Positions 50,006 through 59,692 are shown, counted from the first letter of the stretch. The stretch is 64,000 nt of DNA from Verrucomicrobiota bacterium (GCA_025361935.1 JANYJB010000094.1:1-64000); one strand, 5' to 3'. Notes: generated by a model not told the origin, from the letters alone. Program-made: numbers and translations.

Positions 50006-50746
50006 ATGTCCACGACCCCGACTAACAGTTCCGTTCCTTCTACCGCCGCCGACGACCGCAATCTCGTGCCGGTCGATGAGACCTACATCGCGCCCAGTTT
50101 CGAGGATCGTCTCGCCATCTTTTGGGCGAAAAATTCCAAGACTGTTATCGCCTTGTTCGCGGTCGTGGTGCTGGTGGTTCTTACCAAGGGCGGCTACGAG
50201 CTCTGGGTTGCCCAGCGCGAGAAATCGATTGCCGCCGACTACGCCGCCGCCACGACCGACGCCCAGCTCAAGGGATTCATTGCCGCGCACTCCGACCATC
50301 CTCTTGCCGGTATCGCCCAGCTTCGTCTGGCCGACGATGCATACGTCGCCGGTAATTATGCCGCAGCCCAGTCCAGTTATGCCGGTGCCGCCGCCACCTT
50401 GGCCAACACGACTTTTGGTCAGCGCGCCCGCCTTGGTTCGGCGAACGCTCTCGTCCAGGCGGGCAAAACCGTCGAGGGCGCAGCCGCCTTGAAGCTCCTG
50501 GTTTCCGATTTGTCGGTGGCCAAGGGCATCCGCGCCGCCGCCGCCTATCAACTGGCTGCTCTTGCCGTTGATGCCGCGAAGACTGATGAGGCCAACAGCC
50601 TCATCACCCAGGTGGCGGCCATCGACCCGGCTGGTCAATGGACCCAGCGTGCGACCCTCTTGCGTGCCCGCCTGTCTGTTCCGGCTGCAACGGCCGCCGC
50701 CAAAAAAGACGCCGCTCCGGTGATCAACTTCAAGGCTGCGCCCTGA
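50006..50746 (+). CDS. YfgM-like TPR membrane protein
   Basis: A 246-residue protein with a cytoplasmic N-terminus, one membrane helix (KTVIALFAVVVLVVLTKGGY) and a periplasmic part of tetratricopeptide-like helices (LAGIAQLRLADDAYVAGNYAAAQSSY; RLGSANALVQAGKTVEGAAA). This is the layout of the YfgM/TPR_21 family, which works with the SecYEG translocon and periplasmic chaperones. The ORF-track start lies inside purU and was moved to the ATG at 50006. Confidence 0.7.
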   Translation: MSTTPTNSSVPSTAADDRNLVPVDETYIAPSFEDRLAIFWAKNSKTVIALFAVVVLVVLTKGGYELWVAQREKSIAADYAAATTDAQLKGFIAAHSDHPLAGIAQLRLADDAYVAGNYAAAQSSYAGAAATLANTTFGQRARLGSANALVQAGKTVEGAAALKLLVSDLSVAKGIRAAAAYQLAALAVDAAKTDEANSLITQVAAIDPAGQWTQRATLLRARLSVPAATAAAKKDAAPVINFKAAP

Positions 50747-50801
50747 TTCGGCCTCGAGTCGTGCGATTTTCCAAGTCCGCCATTCCGGCGTGCTTTTCGG
50801 G

Positions 50802-51743
50802 TTAACGCGAGGCGGCCGTGATCGCGCGTCCCTGTTGCATCCCGAAGGCGCGCGGACTGCACCCGAAGTGGCGCGAGAAGAGTCGCGAGAAATGCAACGC
50901 GTCTTCGTAGCCAACCATCGCCGCCGCCTCTTTTACCATCGGTGCCGGGCGTGCGATGAGCAAATCGGCCGCGCGCGCCAGCTTGCGCCGGGTCAGCAGG
51001 GCATGCGGGGTGGTCTTGGCGAATCGCCGGTAGAGCCTGCACAGGTGACTGGGCGCCAGGCCGACTTTCTTGCTAAAGTCTTCCAAACCGCGCAAGCGTT
51101 GGAGATTATTTTCCATATAGGTCTCACACCGTTCATAGGTTTCCTGTGCACGCAGCGCGGTGCCTTGCGATGGGTGAAAGGACTCCCGTGATTTTGCCAG
51201 AACGAGGCGCAGCCCAGCCGCAGTGATCGCATGGCGGGTTTCGTGCGGCTTGCGGCTTTCGCGCAGAATTTCCTCGAAGAGCCGGTGCATGGGCTCGATT
51301 TCGACGACGCGCTTGATGTCGCCTGCGGCCAGACCGGCCAGTTTCAGTTCCGCGCCCGCCCCGCTGCCGAAAAAATCCACGAAATACTTCAGCATCGGTC
51401 GCTTCGCGTCCGATGTGATCCTATGTGGAGTCCATGGTCCGTATATAAAAAGATGGCCCGGGCCGAGGGTGTATTCGTTTCCGTCCAGCCAAAGCATGCC
51501 CGCTCCCTCCGCGACGAATTCGAGGCCGTGGCATGCGAAGCCGTCGCGTTCGACTGCATAGCCGGCTCGGCATCGTTCCCGGCCGACGCAGGCGATCACC
51601 AGCCCGGGAGCGACACGCACCTGAGGATCGAGATGCGCATAGCTTGAATCCGCCACCTCGGCGGCGGGCGGGGGCAGGATGGCGTCTTTGAGAGGCACGC
51701 TAGAAATATCAATATTCTCTATGTCAAAGTCAAATCCCCCCAT
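50802..51743 (-). CDS. AraC-family transcriptional regulator
   Basis: A 313-residue regulator with an N-terminal cupin-like ligand-binding domain (HGLEFVAEGAGMLWLDGNEYTLGPGHLFIYGPWTPHRI) and a C-terminal double helix-turn-helix (LEDFSKKVGLAPSHLCRLYRRF; VKEAAAMVGYEDALHFSRLFSRHFGCSPRAF). It is divergent from the fucU-like gene with only 42 bases between the starts, so it probably controls the sugar-catabolism operon at 51786-55015. Confidence 0.85.
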   Translation of the reverse strand: MGGFDFDIENIDISSVPLKDAILPPPAAEVADSSYAHLDPQVRVAPGLVIACVGRERCRAGYAVERDGFACHGLEFVAEGAGMLWLDGNEYTLGPGHLFIYGPWTPHRITSDAKRPMLKYFVDFFGSGAGAELKLAGLAAGDIKRVVEIEPMHRLFEEILRESRKPHETRHAITAAGLRLVLAKSRESFHPSQGTALRAQETYERCETYMENNLQRLRGLEDFSKKVGLAPSHLCRLYRRFAKTTPHALLTRRKLARAADLLIARPAPMVKEAAAMVGYEDALHFSRLFSRHFGCSPRAFGMQQGRAITAASR

Positions 51744-51785
51744 GCTCGGTTCGGCTTGTTTCTGCTAGCATCAAAGCCTTCACCC

Positions 51786-52175
51786 ATGATCAAGACCGGT
51801 ATCCTCAACCCTGCGGTTCTCGGCCTGCTTGCCCGCGTCCGCCACACCAACACCTTGGTCATTTCTGACCGCGGGTTTCCGTTTTGGCCTGAGATTGAGA
51901 CTGTGGATATCTCTGTCGTGGATGATTTGCCCACCGTCGCTCAGATTGTCGATGCCCTGCGCCCCAATTTTGTGATTGGTCACGTTTTTGCCGCCGAAGA
52001 AGTCAAGGCTGCCAACGCTCCCGAAAAACTCACCCGTCACTTGGCCGCGCTCAACGGCCTAAAACTTACCTACTTGTCTCACGCCGAGCTCAAGCAACGA
52101 GTCCCCCGTGCGATTGGTCTTATCCGCACGGGCGACACCACCCAATACGGTAACCTCATCCTAGAGTCAGCCTAA
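51786..52175 (+). CDS. RbsD/FucU-family sugar mutarotase
   Basis: A 129-residue member of the RbsD/FucU family, which interconverts sugar anomers before they enter the cell's enzymes. The opening MIKTGILNPAVLGLLARVRHTNTLVISDRGFPFW contains the catalytic His region, and RTGDTTQYGNLIL at the C-terminus is also conserved. The gene heads the run that continues with an L-galactose/L-fucose-type dehydrogenase, so FucU-like use of L-fucose or L-galactose is more likely than ribose. Track start moved to the ATG at 51786. Confidence 0.88.
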   Translation: MIKTGILNPAVLGLLARVRHTNTLVISDRGFPFWPEIETVDISVVDDLPTVAQIVDALRPNFVIGHVFAAEEVKAANAPEKLTRHLAALNGLKLTYLSHAELKQRVPRAIGLIRTGDTTQYGNLILESA

Positions 52176-52202
52176 TCCCATTAATTCCTCGCCCTACCTC
52201 CC

Positions 52203-53141
52203 ATGCAATTCCGCACTCTCGGCGCCACCGGCGTCAAAGTCTCCGCCCTTGCTTACGGCGGTTCCTCCCTCGGCTCCGAATTCCGCTCCATCGACGAGGC
52301 CGTCGGCATTCGCTCGGTCCATGTTGCGCTGGACCACGGTATAAACCTCATCGACACCGCGCCCTATTATGGCCGCACCACTGCCGAGATCGTGCTCGGC
52401 AAGGCGCTCAAGGGCGTCGCCCGCGACCGTTACATCCTCGCCACCAAAGTAGCCCGTTACGGCAAGACCGCCGCCGAGTTCGACTTCTCCGCCGCGCGCG
52501 TCACCCGCAGCGTTGACGAGAGCCTCGCCCGCCTCTGCGTGGACCACATCGACTTCATCCAGGTCCACGACATGGAATTCGGAGACCTCGACCAGATCGT
52601 CCATGAAACCATCCCCGCCCTCCGCAGGGTCCAAGCGACCGGCAAGGTCCGCTTCGTCGGCATCTCCTCCCTGCATATTCACGTTCTCAAGCATATCATG
52701 GATCGCGTGGCCGTGGACCAGATTCAAAACTACTGCCACTACTGCCTCAATGACATCGCGCTCGGCGATCTGTTGCCCTACCTGAAGGCGAAGAACGTCG
52801 GCATCTTCAACTCCGCGCCTCTTGCCATGCGCCTGCTCAGCAACGAGGGCCCGCCCGACTGGCATCCCGCTCCCGCCGCCCTCAAGGCAAAGTGCGCCGA
52901 GGCCGCCGCGCTCTGCAAGGCCGCCGGCACCGATCTCGGCAAGCTCGCCCTCCAATACTCGATGGCCAACCCCGACATCCACACCCACATTGTCGGCACC
53001 GCCAACCCCGACCGCGTGCTCGCCAATCTCGCCGACGCCGCCGAGCCGCTCGATCAGACCCTCCTTTCCAAGGTTCTTAAAATCCTTGAACCGGTTCACA
53101 ACCTCACGTGGCCGTCCGGCCGTCCTGAGAACAATCTCTGA
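52203..53141 (+). CDS. Aldo/keto reductase, L-galactose (L-fucose) 1-dehydrogenase type
   Basis: A 312-residue NAD(P)-dependent aldo/keto reductase of the L-galactose/D-threo-aldose dehydrogenase branch, which oxidises the C1 of L-galactose or L-fucose to the 1,5-lactone. It opens with [27 protein letters not shown]; the catalytic tetrad is seen in [14 protein letters not shown] (Asp, Tyr), [11 protein letters not shown] (Lys) and [10 protein letters not shown] (His). A lactonase and a galactonate-type dehydrogenase follow, which supports the role. L-galactose and L-fucose cannot be told apart from sequence alone. Confidence 0.82.
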   Translation: MQFRTLGATGVKVSALAYGGSSLGSEFRSIDEAVGIRSVHVALDHGINLIDTAPYYGRTTAEIVLGKALKGVARDRYILATKVARYGKTAAEFDFSAARVTRSVDESLARLCVDHIDFIQVHDMEFGDLDQIVHETIPALRRVQATGKVRFVGISSLHIHVLKHIMDRVAVDQIQNYCHYCLNDIALGDLLPYLKAKNVGIFNSAPLAMRLLSNEGPPDWHPAPAALKAKCAEAAALCKAAGTDLGKLALQYSMANPDIHTHIVGTANPDRVLANLADAAEPLDQTLLSKVLKILEPVHNLTWPSGRPENNL

Positions 53142-53151
53142 GTCTTCCGCC

Positions 53152-54171
53152 ATGAAAACCCTTCTGATCGACGCTCCCAGCAAATTTTCCTACGGCGAAA
53201 AACCCGCCCCCGTGCCCGCTCACGGCGAGGTTCTCCTTCGCGTCCGCCGCCTCGGCTTTTGCGGCTCCGATCTCTCTACCTTCCGCGGCGGCAATCCGCT
53301 CGTCACCTATCCGCGCATCCCCGGACACGAGATCGCCGCCGTAATCGAAGCCGTCACTGCTGGTGTGCCGGCCGCGTTTGTCCCCGGCCAAGAGGTCACC
53401 GTCATGCCCTACACGACCTGCGGAAAATGCAGCTCGTGCCGCCAAAAACGCTTCAACGCCTGCCGCCACAACCAGACTCTCGGCGTGCAGCAGGACGGTG
53501 CGTTTACCGATCTCATCACCGCCCGCTGGGAAAAACTCATTCCGTCGCAAGGCCTCGGCCTGCGGGAGCTCGCCTTGGTCGAACCGCTCGCCGTCGGCTT
53601 TCACGCCGTCTCCCGTGGACGCGTCACGAAGACCGACCGCGTGCTCGTCTTCGGCTGCGGCATGATCGGCCTCGGGGCCATCGCCGCCGCCGGCCTCCAT
53701 CGCGGCGCCACCGTGATCGCCGTGGACATTGAGGACGCCAAGCTCGCTGTCGCCCGCAAAGCTGGCGCCACCCACGTCATCAACTCGAAGACCGAAAACC
53801 TCCACGAACGCCTGCAAGCCCTCACCGACGGACACGGCTCCGATGTCGCCATCGAAGCCGTAGGTAATCCCGCCACGTTTACCGCCGCCGTGGACGAGGT
53901 CTGCTTCGCTGGCCGCGTCGTTTACATCGGCTACGCCAAGGCCCCCGTTTCCTACGAGACGAAGTATTTTGTCATGAAGGAACTCGACATCATGGGCTCT
54001 CGCAACTCCACCCCCGAGGACTTCCGCGACGTCGTCGCCATGCTCGCCTCCGGCCGCTACCCGATCGCCGACACTGTCACGCGCACCGTGCCTTTTTCCG
54101 AGGCCGGCCAGGCGCTCGCCGACTGGTCCGCCAATCCCAGTGCGATCACCAAGATCCACGTCGAACTTTAG
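53152..54171 (+). CDS. Zinc-dependent MDR dehydrogenase, L-galactonate 5-dehydrogenase-like
   Basis: A 339-residue medium-chain alcohol dehydrogenase. The catalytic zinc site is [13 protein letters not shown] with GHE in [11 protein letters not shown]; the structural zinc site is [15 protein letters not shown]; the NAD site is [16 protein letters not shown]. In E. coli the related LgoD turns L-galactonate into D-tagaturonate, and the neighbouring tagaturonate reductase and altronate dehydratase make the same reaction likely here. Other MDR substrates remain possible. It begins ten bases after the aldose dehydrogenase; the track ORF start far upstream was rejected. Confidence 0.75.
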   Translation: MKTLLIDAPSKFSYGEKPAPVPAHGEVLLRVRRLGFCGSDLSTFRGGNPLVTYPRIPGHEIAAVIEAVTAGVPAAFVPGQEVTVMPYTTCGKCSSCRQKRFNACRHNQTLGVQQDGAFTDLITARWEKLIPSQGLGLRELALVEPLAVGFHAVSRGRVTKTDRVLVFGCGMIGLGAIAAAGLHRGATVIAVDIEDAKLAVARKAGATHVINSKTENLHERLQALTDGHGSDVAIEAVGNPATFTAAVDEVCFAGRVVYIGYAKAPVSYETKYFVMKELDIMGSRNSTPEDFRDVVAMLASGRYPIADTVTRTVPFSEAGQALADWSANPSAITKIHVEL

Positions 54172-54184
54172 CCCGCCTTCGACG

Positions 54185-55015
54185 ATGCCCGTCATCGACT
54201 CCCATCACCACTTCTGGCGCTACACCGAGGCCGATTACGGTTGGATTCCGCCTGCGTGGTCCGCGATCCAACGCGACTTCCTGCCCGCCGATCTCGAACG
54301 CGAAATCGCCGCCGCCGGCGTCGATGGCGTCGTCTCCGTGCAAGCCCGCCAGTCGCTCGTCGAGACCGACTGGCTGCTCGATCTCGCCACCCAATACACC
54401 TTCATCCACGGCGTCGTCGGCTGGGTTCCGTTGGTCGATCCCGCCATCGAAGCGCACCTCGACCGCTACGCCGCGCAGCCGAAACTCCGCGCGCTCCGCC
54501 ACGTTCTTCAGGCCGAGGCCGACGATGCCTACATGTTGCGCGAAGATTTCAACTGTGGCGTCTCCGCGCTCACCCGACGTGGACTGGCCTACGACATTCT
54601 TATCCTCGAGCGGCACCTGCCGAATGCGCTCGCGTTCGTGGACCGCCATCCGAACCAAGTCTTCGTGCTCGACCACATCGCCAAGCCCGGAATCGCCGCC
54701 AACGAACTCGAGCCTTGGGCAAAAAACATCCGCCAGCTCGCCCGCCGCCCCAACGTGTCGTGCAAACTTTCTGGCATGGTGACCGAGGCCGACGTGACGA
54801 CGTGGACGCCCGCCCAGCTCCAGCCCTACTTTGACGTGGTTCTGGCGGCCTTCGGCCCGTCCCGCCTGCTCTTCTGCACCGACTGGCCAGTGTGTCTCGC
54901 GGGCGTTTCGTATGCGGGCTGGAAGCACACCGTTGAAACCGCTTTGTCTACGCTCTCGGCTTCCGAACGCGCCGCTGTCATGGGTGAAAACGCCATGCGC
55001 ATTTATCGGCTGTGA
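54185..55015 (+). CDS. Amidohydrolase-family sugar lactonase (COG3618)
   Basis: A 276-residue amidohydrolase. Metal-binding residues lie in MPVIDSHHHFW, and conserved segments include RALRHVLQAEADD, FVLDHIAKPGI, CKLSGMVTEAD and LLFCTDWPVC. COG3618 enzymes hydrolyse sugar 1,5-lactones such as L-fucono-, L-galactono- and L-rhamnonolactone. In this operon it would open the lactone made by the aldose dehydrogenase before oxidation at C5. The ATG at 54185 lies 13 bases after the MDR stop. The AraC gene converges directly on its stop. Confidence 0.8.
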   Translation: MPVIDSHHHFWRYTEADYGWIPPAWSAIQRDFLPADLEREIAAAGVDGVVSVQARQSLVETDWLLDLATQYTFIHGVVGWVPLVDPAIEAHLDRYAAQPKLRALRHVLQAEADDAYMLREDFNCGVSALTRRGLAYDILILERHLPNALAFVDRHPNQVFVLDHIAKPGIAANELEPWAKNIRQLARRPNVSCKLSGMVTEADVTTWTPAQLQPYFDVVLAAFGPSRLLFCTDWPVCLAGVSYAGWKHTVETALSTLSASERAAVMGENAMRIYRL

Positions 55016-55813
55016 TCACTTGGCCAGTGCCCGGCTCAGGTCAGTCGCATGACGATATCCAAGGTGAAACGCCGCTGTTTTAACCGTCCATCCTTCGTTT
55101 TGGATCAGGCGCAGCGCTTCCTGCTTTTTCGCCTTCCGAAAATAAACACCCGGCGCAATTCCGGCCTGCTTGAGGAAAAAACGATTTAATGTGCTGGGTG
55201 ACATGCGCAGATAATCGCACAGCGCCGGGATCGGCGCGTGAATGGCGAGATTCGAGCTGATCCAAGCCCGCACCCGCTCCCACAGCAGTTCGTCCTCGGC
55301 CTGCGGAGGACGGCTCGCGCGGCCGAGTTCGACTTCAACCAAGGTGCGCAACGCAGCCAACGTAAGAATGATCGCCGTGTCGGTCCGGGCGACTTCGTCG
55401 CGGCAATATTGATGCAGCTCCAAGATACGCGGCATGGCATCCGGCCGCAGAGAGAGCAGCCGCACTCCGCCAGGCGCCGGTTTTACCAGCTCCTCCTGCG
55501 GTGAATCGAGCCACACCCATACCAAAATCTCGACGCTTGCGGAACGTCCGCTGGCGACGCTAAATAAGCACTCTTTGTCAATAATGCAGGCCGCCGGCGC
55601 GACAATTCTGTGCTCCACGCCTGCTGCGGTGAGCGTGATATCGCCCTTGGTCACGATGTAAAAGTTGACTCCGGGATCGTTGTGACGCGGGAGCGGAAAC
55701 CGTTTAAAATCCCGCGTGCCCCAGCCAAGATAAATGAGAGGCAAATCCCCGTGGCTGAGCCAGCAAGGGCGTCCTTGGGGTGGCTTGATGATCATGTCTG
55801 GCAATTTTGGCAT
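55016..55813 (-). CDS. AraC-family transcriptional regulator
   Basis: A 265-residue AraC regulator with an N-terminal cupin-like domain (PRHNDPGVNFYIVTKGDITLTAAGVEHRI) and a C-terminal double helix-turn-helix (IPALCDYLRMSPSTLNRFFLKQAGIAPGVYFRKAKKQEALRLI; VKTAAFHLGYRHATDLSRAL). It is divergent from uxaA with 89 bases between the starts, so control of the uxaA-uxaB-kdgK operon is likely. A second in-frame ATG at 55795 is also possible as a start. Confidence 0.83.
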   Translation of the reverse strand: MPKLPDMIIKPPQGRPCWLSHGDLPLIYLGWGTRDFKRFPLPRHNDPGVNFYIVTKGDITLTAAGVEHRIVAPAACIIDKECLFSVASGRSASVEILVWVWLDSPQEELVKPAPGGVRLLSLRPDAMPRILELHQYCRDEVARTDTAIILTLAALRTLVEVELGRASRPPQAEDELLWERVRAWISSNLAIHAPIPALCDYLRMSPSTLNRFFLKQAGIAPGVYFRKAKKQEALRLIQNEGWTVKTAAFHLGYRHATDLSRALAK

Positions 55814-55902
55814 CCAAGCAGTTTATGTCAGAGCGGATGCTCCTGCTATCCCAATCTGCTTCGCATTGCGTAGGAGGTGTAGTAGGTTGGCCTAAATCGA
55901 TT

Positions 55903-57411
55903 ATGCCTACCCCGCTTTTTCTTCGCATCCATCCCTCAGACAATGTCGCCGTCGCTTTGCGCCTCGCTGAGATTGGCTCCGTTTTTGACGGAGTGGCCGT
56001 CGCCGAGACGATTCCCGCCGGCCATAAGCTTTCGCTTTCACCTATCGCCGTTGGCCAGCCCGTCATCAAATACGGCTATCCCATCGGCGTCGCCTCGGTC
56101 GCCATTCCCGCTGGCGCGCACGTTCACAGCCACAACGTTCGCGGCAACCTGCCCGAAAAACTTTCCGCCCTCCGTTTCGCCGATGTGGCCAAGCCCCGCG
56201 CCGCTGCCTCTTCGCGCGCGACCGATACGTTTCTTGGCTACCGTCGTCCCGACGGCCGCGCCGCCACTCGCAACGAAATCTGGATCGTCAACACCGTCGG
56301 CTGCGTGAACGTCGCATCCGAGAAAATCGCCGCCGCCGCCCACTCGGAGCTGGCGACACCCGGCTCAGGCATCGACGGCGTCCACGCGTTCCCGCACCCC
56401 TTCGGCTGTTCGCAACTTGGCGACGATCTCGGCTACACGCGCAAGGTCCTGGCCGGTCTCGCGCGCCACCCCAACGCCGCCGCGGTTCTCGTGCTCGGTC
56501 TCGGCTGCGAGAACAACCAGATGAAGGCCTTTCTCGAGTTCGTCGGTCCACAGGCCGCCGAGCGCATCCGCTGGTTCAACGCCCAGCAGGTCTCCGACGA
56601 GATCGAGTCCGGGGTTGAGGCCGTGCGCGAACTCGCCGCCTATGTGCGCCAATTTAAACGCGAGCCCATTCCCGCGTCCGAGCTTATCCTCGGCATGAAG
56701 TGCGGCGGTTCCGACGGCTTCTCCGGCATTACCGCCAACCCGCTCGTCGGCCGCATCGCCGACCGCCACACCGCCGCCGGCGGGACCGTGCTCCTCACCG
56801 AAGTCCCCGAAATGTTCGGCGCCGAGCGCATGCTTCTCGAGCGTGCCACGAACGAAACCACGTTCAACGGCGTCATTGATCTTGTGAACGACTTCCGCGC
56901 CTACTTTCAAAAGCACAACGAGCCTATCGACGAGAATCCGTCCCCCGGCAACAAGGACGGCGGCATCACCACGCTCGCCGACAAATCCCTCGGCTGCGTG
57001 CAAAAGGGCGGCCAGGCCCCCGTCGCCCAAGTGTTGCCCTACGGTGCCACCGCTCCGGCTGGCCTCGGCGGACTTGCTCTCGTGCAGGGCCCGGGCAACG
57101 ACGGCGTCTCCGGCACCGCCATGACGGTCGCCGGCGCGCACATGCTGTTGTTCACCACCGGCCGCGGCAACCCGATGGGCTTCCCCGTGCCCACGCTGAA
57201 AATCTCCAGCAACACCGATCTTGCCACGCGTAAACCGCAGTGGATCGATTTCAACGTCGGCCCCATCGCCGACGGCACGAACACCTTCGAGGCGCTCACC
57301 GACGATTTGTGGAAGCGCATTCTCGCCATCGCGTCCGGCGCCGAGTTTGCCCGCAACGAAACCCGCGGCCACCGCGAAATCGCCATCTGGAAAGACGGCG
57401 TCACGCTATGA
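55903..57411 (+). CDS. uxaA: Altronate dehydratase
   Basis: A 502-residue UxaA-family enzyme that removes water from D-altronate to give 2-keto-3-deoxy-D-gluconate. It has an N-terminal SAF domain (IPAGHKLSLSPIAVGQPVIKYGYPIGVASVAIPAGAHVHSHNV), then the catalytic domain beginning LGYRRPDGRAATRNEIWIVNT, with LILGMKCGGSDGFSGITANPLVGR and VLLTEVPEMFGAE. The ATG at 55903 gives the standard length; the track start overlaps the divergent regulator. The stop overlaps uxaB by four bases. Confidence 0.93.
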   Translation: MPTPLFLRIHPSDNVAVALRLAEIGSVFDGVAVAETIPAGHKLSLSPIAVGQPVIKYGYPIGVASVAIPAGAHVHSHNVRGNLPEKLSALRFADVAKPRAAASSRATDTFLGYRRPDGRAATRNEIWIVNTVGCVNVASEKIAAAAHSELATPGSGIDGVHAFPHPFGCSQLGDDLGYTRKVLAGLARHPNAAAVLVLGLGCENNQMKAFLEFVGPQAAERIRWFNAQQVSDEIESGVEAVRELAAYVRQFKREPIPASELILGMKCGGSDGFSGITANPLVGRIADRHTAAGGTVLLTEVPEMFGAERMLLERATNETTFNGVIDLVNDFRAYFQKHNEPIDENPSPGNKDGGITTLADKSLGCVQKGGQAPVAQVLPYGATAPAGLGGLALVQGPGNDGVSGTAMTVAGAHMLLFTTGRGNPMGFPVPTLKISSNTDLATRKPQWIDFNVGPIADGTNTFEALTDDLWKRILAIASGAEFARNETRGHREIAIWKDGVTL

Positions 57412-58517
57412 GCCTTCTGTCCGAAACTATCCTCCAGTTCGGCGCAGGCAATTTTCTCCGCGCGTTCGCCGACCTCATCATCGACCAGGCCAACCGCAAG
57501 CCCGCCACCGCGCTCGGCCGGATTGTCGTCGTCCAGTCCACCGGCGCCGAGCGCGCCGAGGCGCTCAACCGCGCGGGCGGACGCTACCACGTCGCGCTCC
57601 AAGGTTTCTCCGGCGGACGCGTCGTCGATGAAACCGAGGCGGTTTCATCCATCAGCCGCGCCCTTTACGCTGGCACGCAGTGGGACGAGGTGCACGCCGT
57701 CGCCGCCAGCCCCGCGCTCGCGTGGATTCTCTCGAACACCACCGAGGCTGGCTTTGCTCTCGACGCCGCTGACACCGTGCGCGGCGACACCGCGCCCCGT
57801 TCGTTTCCGGCCAAGTTGCTCGACGTGCTCCTCGCCCGTTTTGAGGCCGGTTTGCCCGGACTCAATATCGTCCCCTGCGAGCTCATCGAGGCCAATGGCC
57901 AAAAACTCCGCGACCTCGTCCTTCGCCAGGCCGATCTCTGGAAAGTTTCGCCCGCCGCCTGCGAGTGGATCGCCTCGTCTTGCGAGTGGCTCGACAACCT
58001 CGTGGACCGCATCGTCCCCGGCGCGCCCGCCGTGCATCCGCTCAAGGACGCAGACCCGCTTCTGCTCAGCGCAGAACCGTTTGCGCTATGGGCCGTGCAG
58101 AGCAAAGGTCCGTTTATCACCCATCCGGCGGTCATCCTCGCCGACGACATCCAGCCTTACTATTTGAGAAAAGTCCGCATCCTCAACGGTGCCCACAGCG
58201 CTCTCGTCGCCCACGGGATGCCGCTTGGTTTGCAGACCGTGCGCGAATGCCTTGAACACGCCGAGGTCGGCCCTTGGCTTCAACGCGTGTTGACCGAAGA
58301 GATCGTCCCCGTGCTTGCCGGTCGCGTGGCCGATCCCGAAGGCTTTGCGCGAGTGACGCTTGATCGCTTCCGCAATCCCTTTCTCCAACACCAGCTCTCG
58401 GCCATCGCGCTCAATCACGAGGCCAAGGTTAAAGTGCGCCTGCTACCCACTGTTGAGGACTACAAAAACAGGTTCGGCAAAGCGCCTCCGTTGCTCTCTG
58501 CTGCCCTTGGCCTTTAA
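57408..58517 (+). CDS. uxaB: Tagaturonate reductase (mannitol dehydrogenase family)
   Basis: A 369-residue long-chain NAD-dependent reductase that converts D-tagaturonate to D-altronate. The nucleotide-binding start is TILQFGAGNFLRAF, and the catalytic region YYLRKVRILNGAHSALVAHG contains the conserved Lys and His of polyol-specific dehydrogenases. It is shorter than E. coli UxaB (about 480 residues), matching the compact form seen outside enterics. It is translationally coupled to uxaA, which supports UxaB over a fructuronate reductase. Confidence 0.88.
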   Translation: MSLLSETILQFGAGNFLRAFADLIIDQANRKPATALGRIVVVQSTGAERAEALNRAGGRYHVALQGFSGGRVVDETEAVSSISRALYAGTQWDEVHAVAASPALAWILSNTTEAGFALDAADTVRGDTAPRSFPAKLLDVLLARFEAGLPGLNIVPCELIEANGQKLRDLVLRQADLWKVSPAACEWIASSCEWLDNLVDRIVPGAPAVHPLKDADPLLLSAEPFALWAVQSKGPFITHPAVILADDIQPYYLRKVRILNGAHSALVAHGMPLGLQTVRECLEHAEVGPWLQRVLTEEIVPVLAGRVADPEGFARVTLDRFRNPFLQHQLSAIALNHEAKVKVRLLPTVEDYKNRFGKAPPLLSAALGL

Positions 58518-58542
58518 GCGTTTCTCTTTTTCTATCCAACCC

Positions 58543-59637
58543 ATGAGCCTCAAGATCAAACCCGCCTCCGAATGCCAATATGACCAGCTTTCGTTGGGAG
58601 AAGTCATGCTCCGCCTCGATCCCGGCGAGGGCCGAGTCCGCACCGCTCGCTCCTTCACCGCCTGGGAAGGCGGCGGCGAATACAACACCTCCCGCGGCCT
58701 GCGGAAGTGTTTCAACCTGAAGACCGGCGTCTGCACCGCCTTCGTGGACAACGAGGTCGGCCGCCTTGTCGAGGACTTCATCATGCAGGGCGGCGTTGCC
58801 ACCGACTTCATCAAATGGCGCGAGGACGACGGCATCGGCCGCACCGTCCGCAACGGCCTCAATTTTACCGAGCGTGGCTTCGGCATCCGCGGCGCCGTCG
58901 GCGTGCCCGACCGCGGCAACACCGCCGCCTCGCAGCTCAAGCCCGGCGACTTCGATTGGGAGCATATCTTCGGCAAGCTCGGCGTGCGCTGGTTCCATAC
59001 CGGCGGCATCTTCGCCGCGCTCTCCGAGTCCACCGCCGCCATCACCATCGAGGCGGTCAAGGCCGCCAACAAATACGGCACCATCGTTTCCTACGACCTC
59101 AACTACCGCCCCTCGCTCTGGAAGACCATCGGCGGCCTCAAGAAGGCGCAGGAGGTCAACCGCGAGATCGCCAAGTATGTCGATGTCATGATCGGCAACG
59201 AAGAGGATTTCACCGCCTCGCTTGGCTTCGCTGTTAAGGGAGCCGAGGATCTCAAGCACATCGAGACGGACGCCTTCAAGGCGATGATCGAGACCGCCGT
59301 GAAAGAGTTCCCCAACTTCAAAGTCGCTGCGACCACGCTGCGCCACGTCCACACTGCCACGGTGAACGACTGGAGCGCGATCCTCTGGCACGACGGCAAG
59401 TTCTACGAGAGCCGCAAGTATCCCCGCCTTGAAATCCTCGACCGCGTGGGTGGCGGCGACTCGTTCGCTTCGGGCCTCCAGTTTGGCTTCCTCTCGAAGA
59501 ACGATGCGCAGCTTGCCGTCGATTACGGCGCGGCCCACGGCGCGTTCGCGAGCACGACCCCGGGCGACACGTCGATGGCGACTCAGAAGGAAATCGAGAA
59601 ACTCATGAAAGGCGGCGGCGCCCGCGTGGTGCGCTGA
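58543..59637 (+). CDS. kdgK: 2-keto-3-deoxygluconate kinase (PfkB family)
   Basis: A 364-residue PfkB sugar kinase. N-terminal segments SLGEVMLRLDPGEGRVRTARSF and WEGGGEYNTSRGLRKCF form the substrate site and RVGGGDSFASGLQFG holds the catalytic Asp and anion hole. In the context of uxaA and uxaB it would phosphorylate KDG to KDPG, ready for cleavage to pyruvate and glyceraldehyde 3-phosphate. It closes the operon and has a strong terminator. A KDPG aldolase gene was not found in the window. Confidence 0.85.
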   Translation: MSLKIKPASECQYDQLSLGEVMLRLDPGEGRVRTARSFTAWEGGGEYNTSRGLRKCFNLKTGVCTAFVDNEVGRLVEDFIMQGGVATDFIKWREDDGIGRTVRNGLNFTERGFGIRGAVGVPDRGNTAASQLKPGDFDWEHIFGKLGVRWFHTGGIFAALSESTAAITIEAVKAANKYGTIVSYDLNYRPSLWKTIGGLKKAQEVNREIAKYVDVMIGNEEDFTASLGFAVKGAEDLKHIETDAFKAMIETAVKEFPNFKVAATTLRHVHTATVNDWSAILWHDGKFYESRKYPRLEILDRVGGGDSFASGLQFGFLSKNDAQLAVDYGAAHGAFASTTPGDTSMATQKEIEKLMKGGGARVVR

Positions 59638-59658
59638 GAATCTGCGACCTCGTTCTTC

Positions 59659-59692
59659 AAGCCCCGGAGTTTCGGCGCTCCGGGGCTTTTTT
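59659..59692 (+). terminator. Rho-independent terminator after kdgK
   Basis: AAGCCCCGGAG pairs perfectly with CTCCGGGGCTT around TTTCGGCG and is followed by T residues. It overlaps the last codon region of the convergent AraC gene. Confidence 0.93.
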
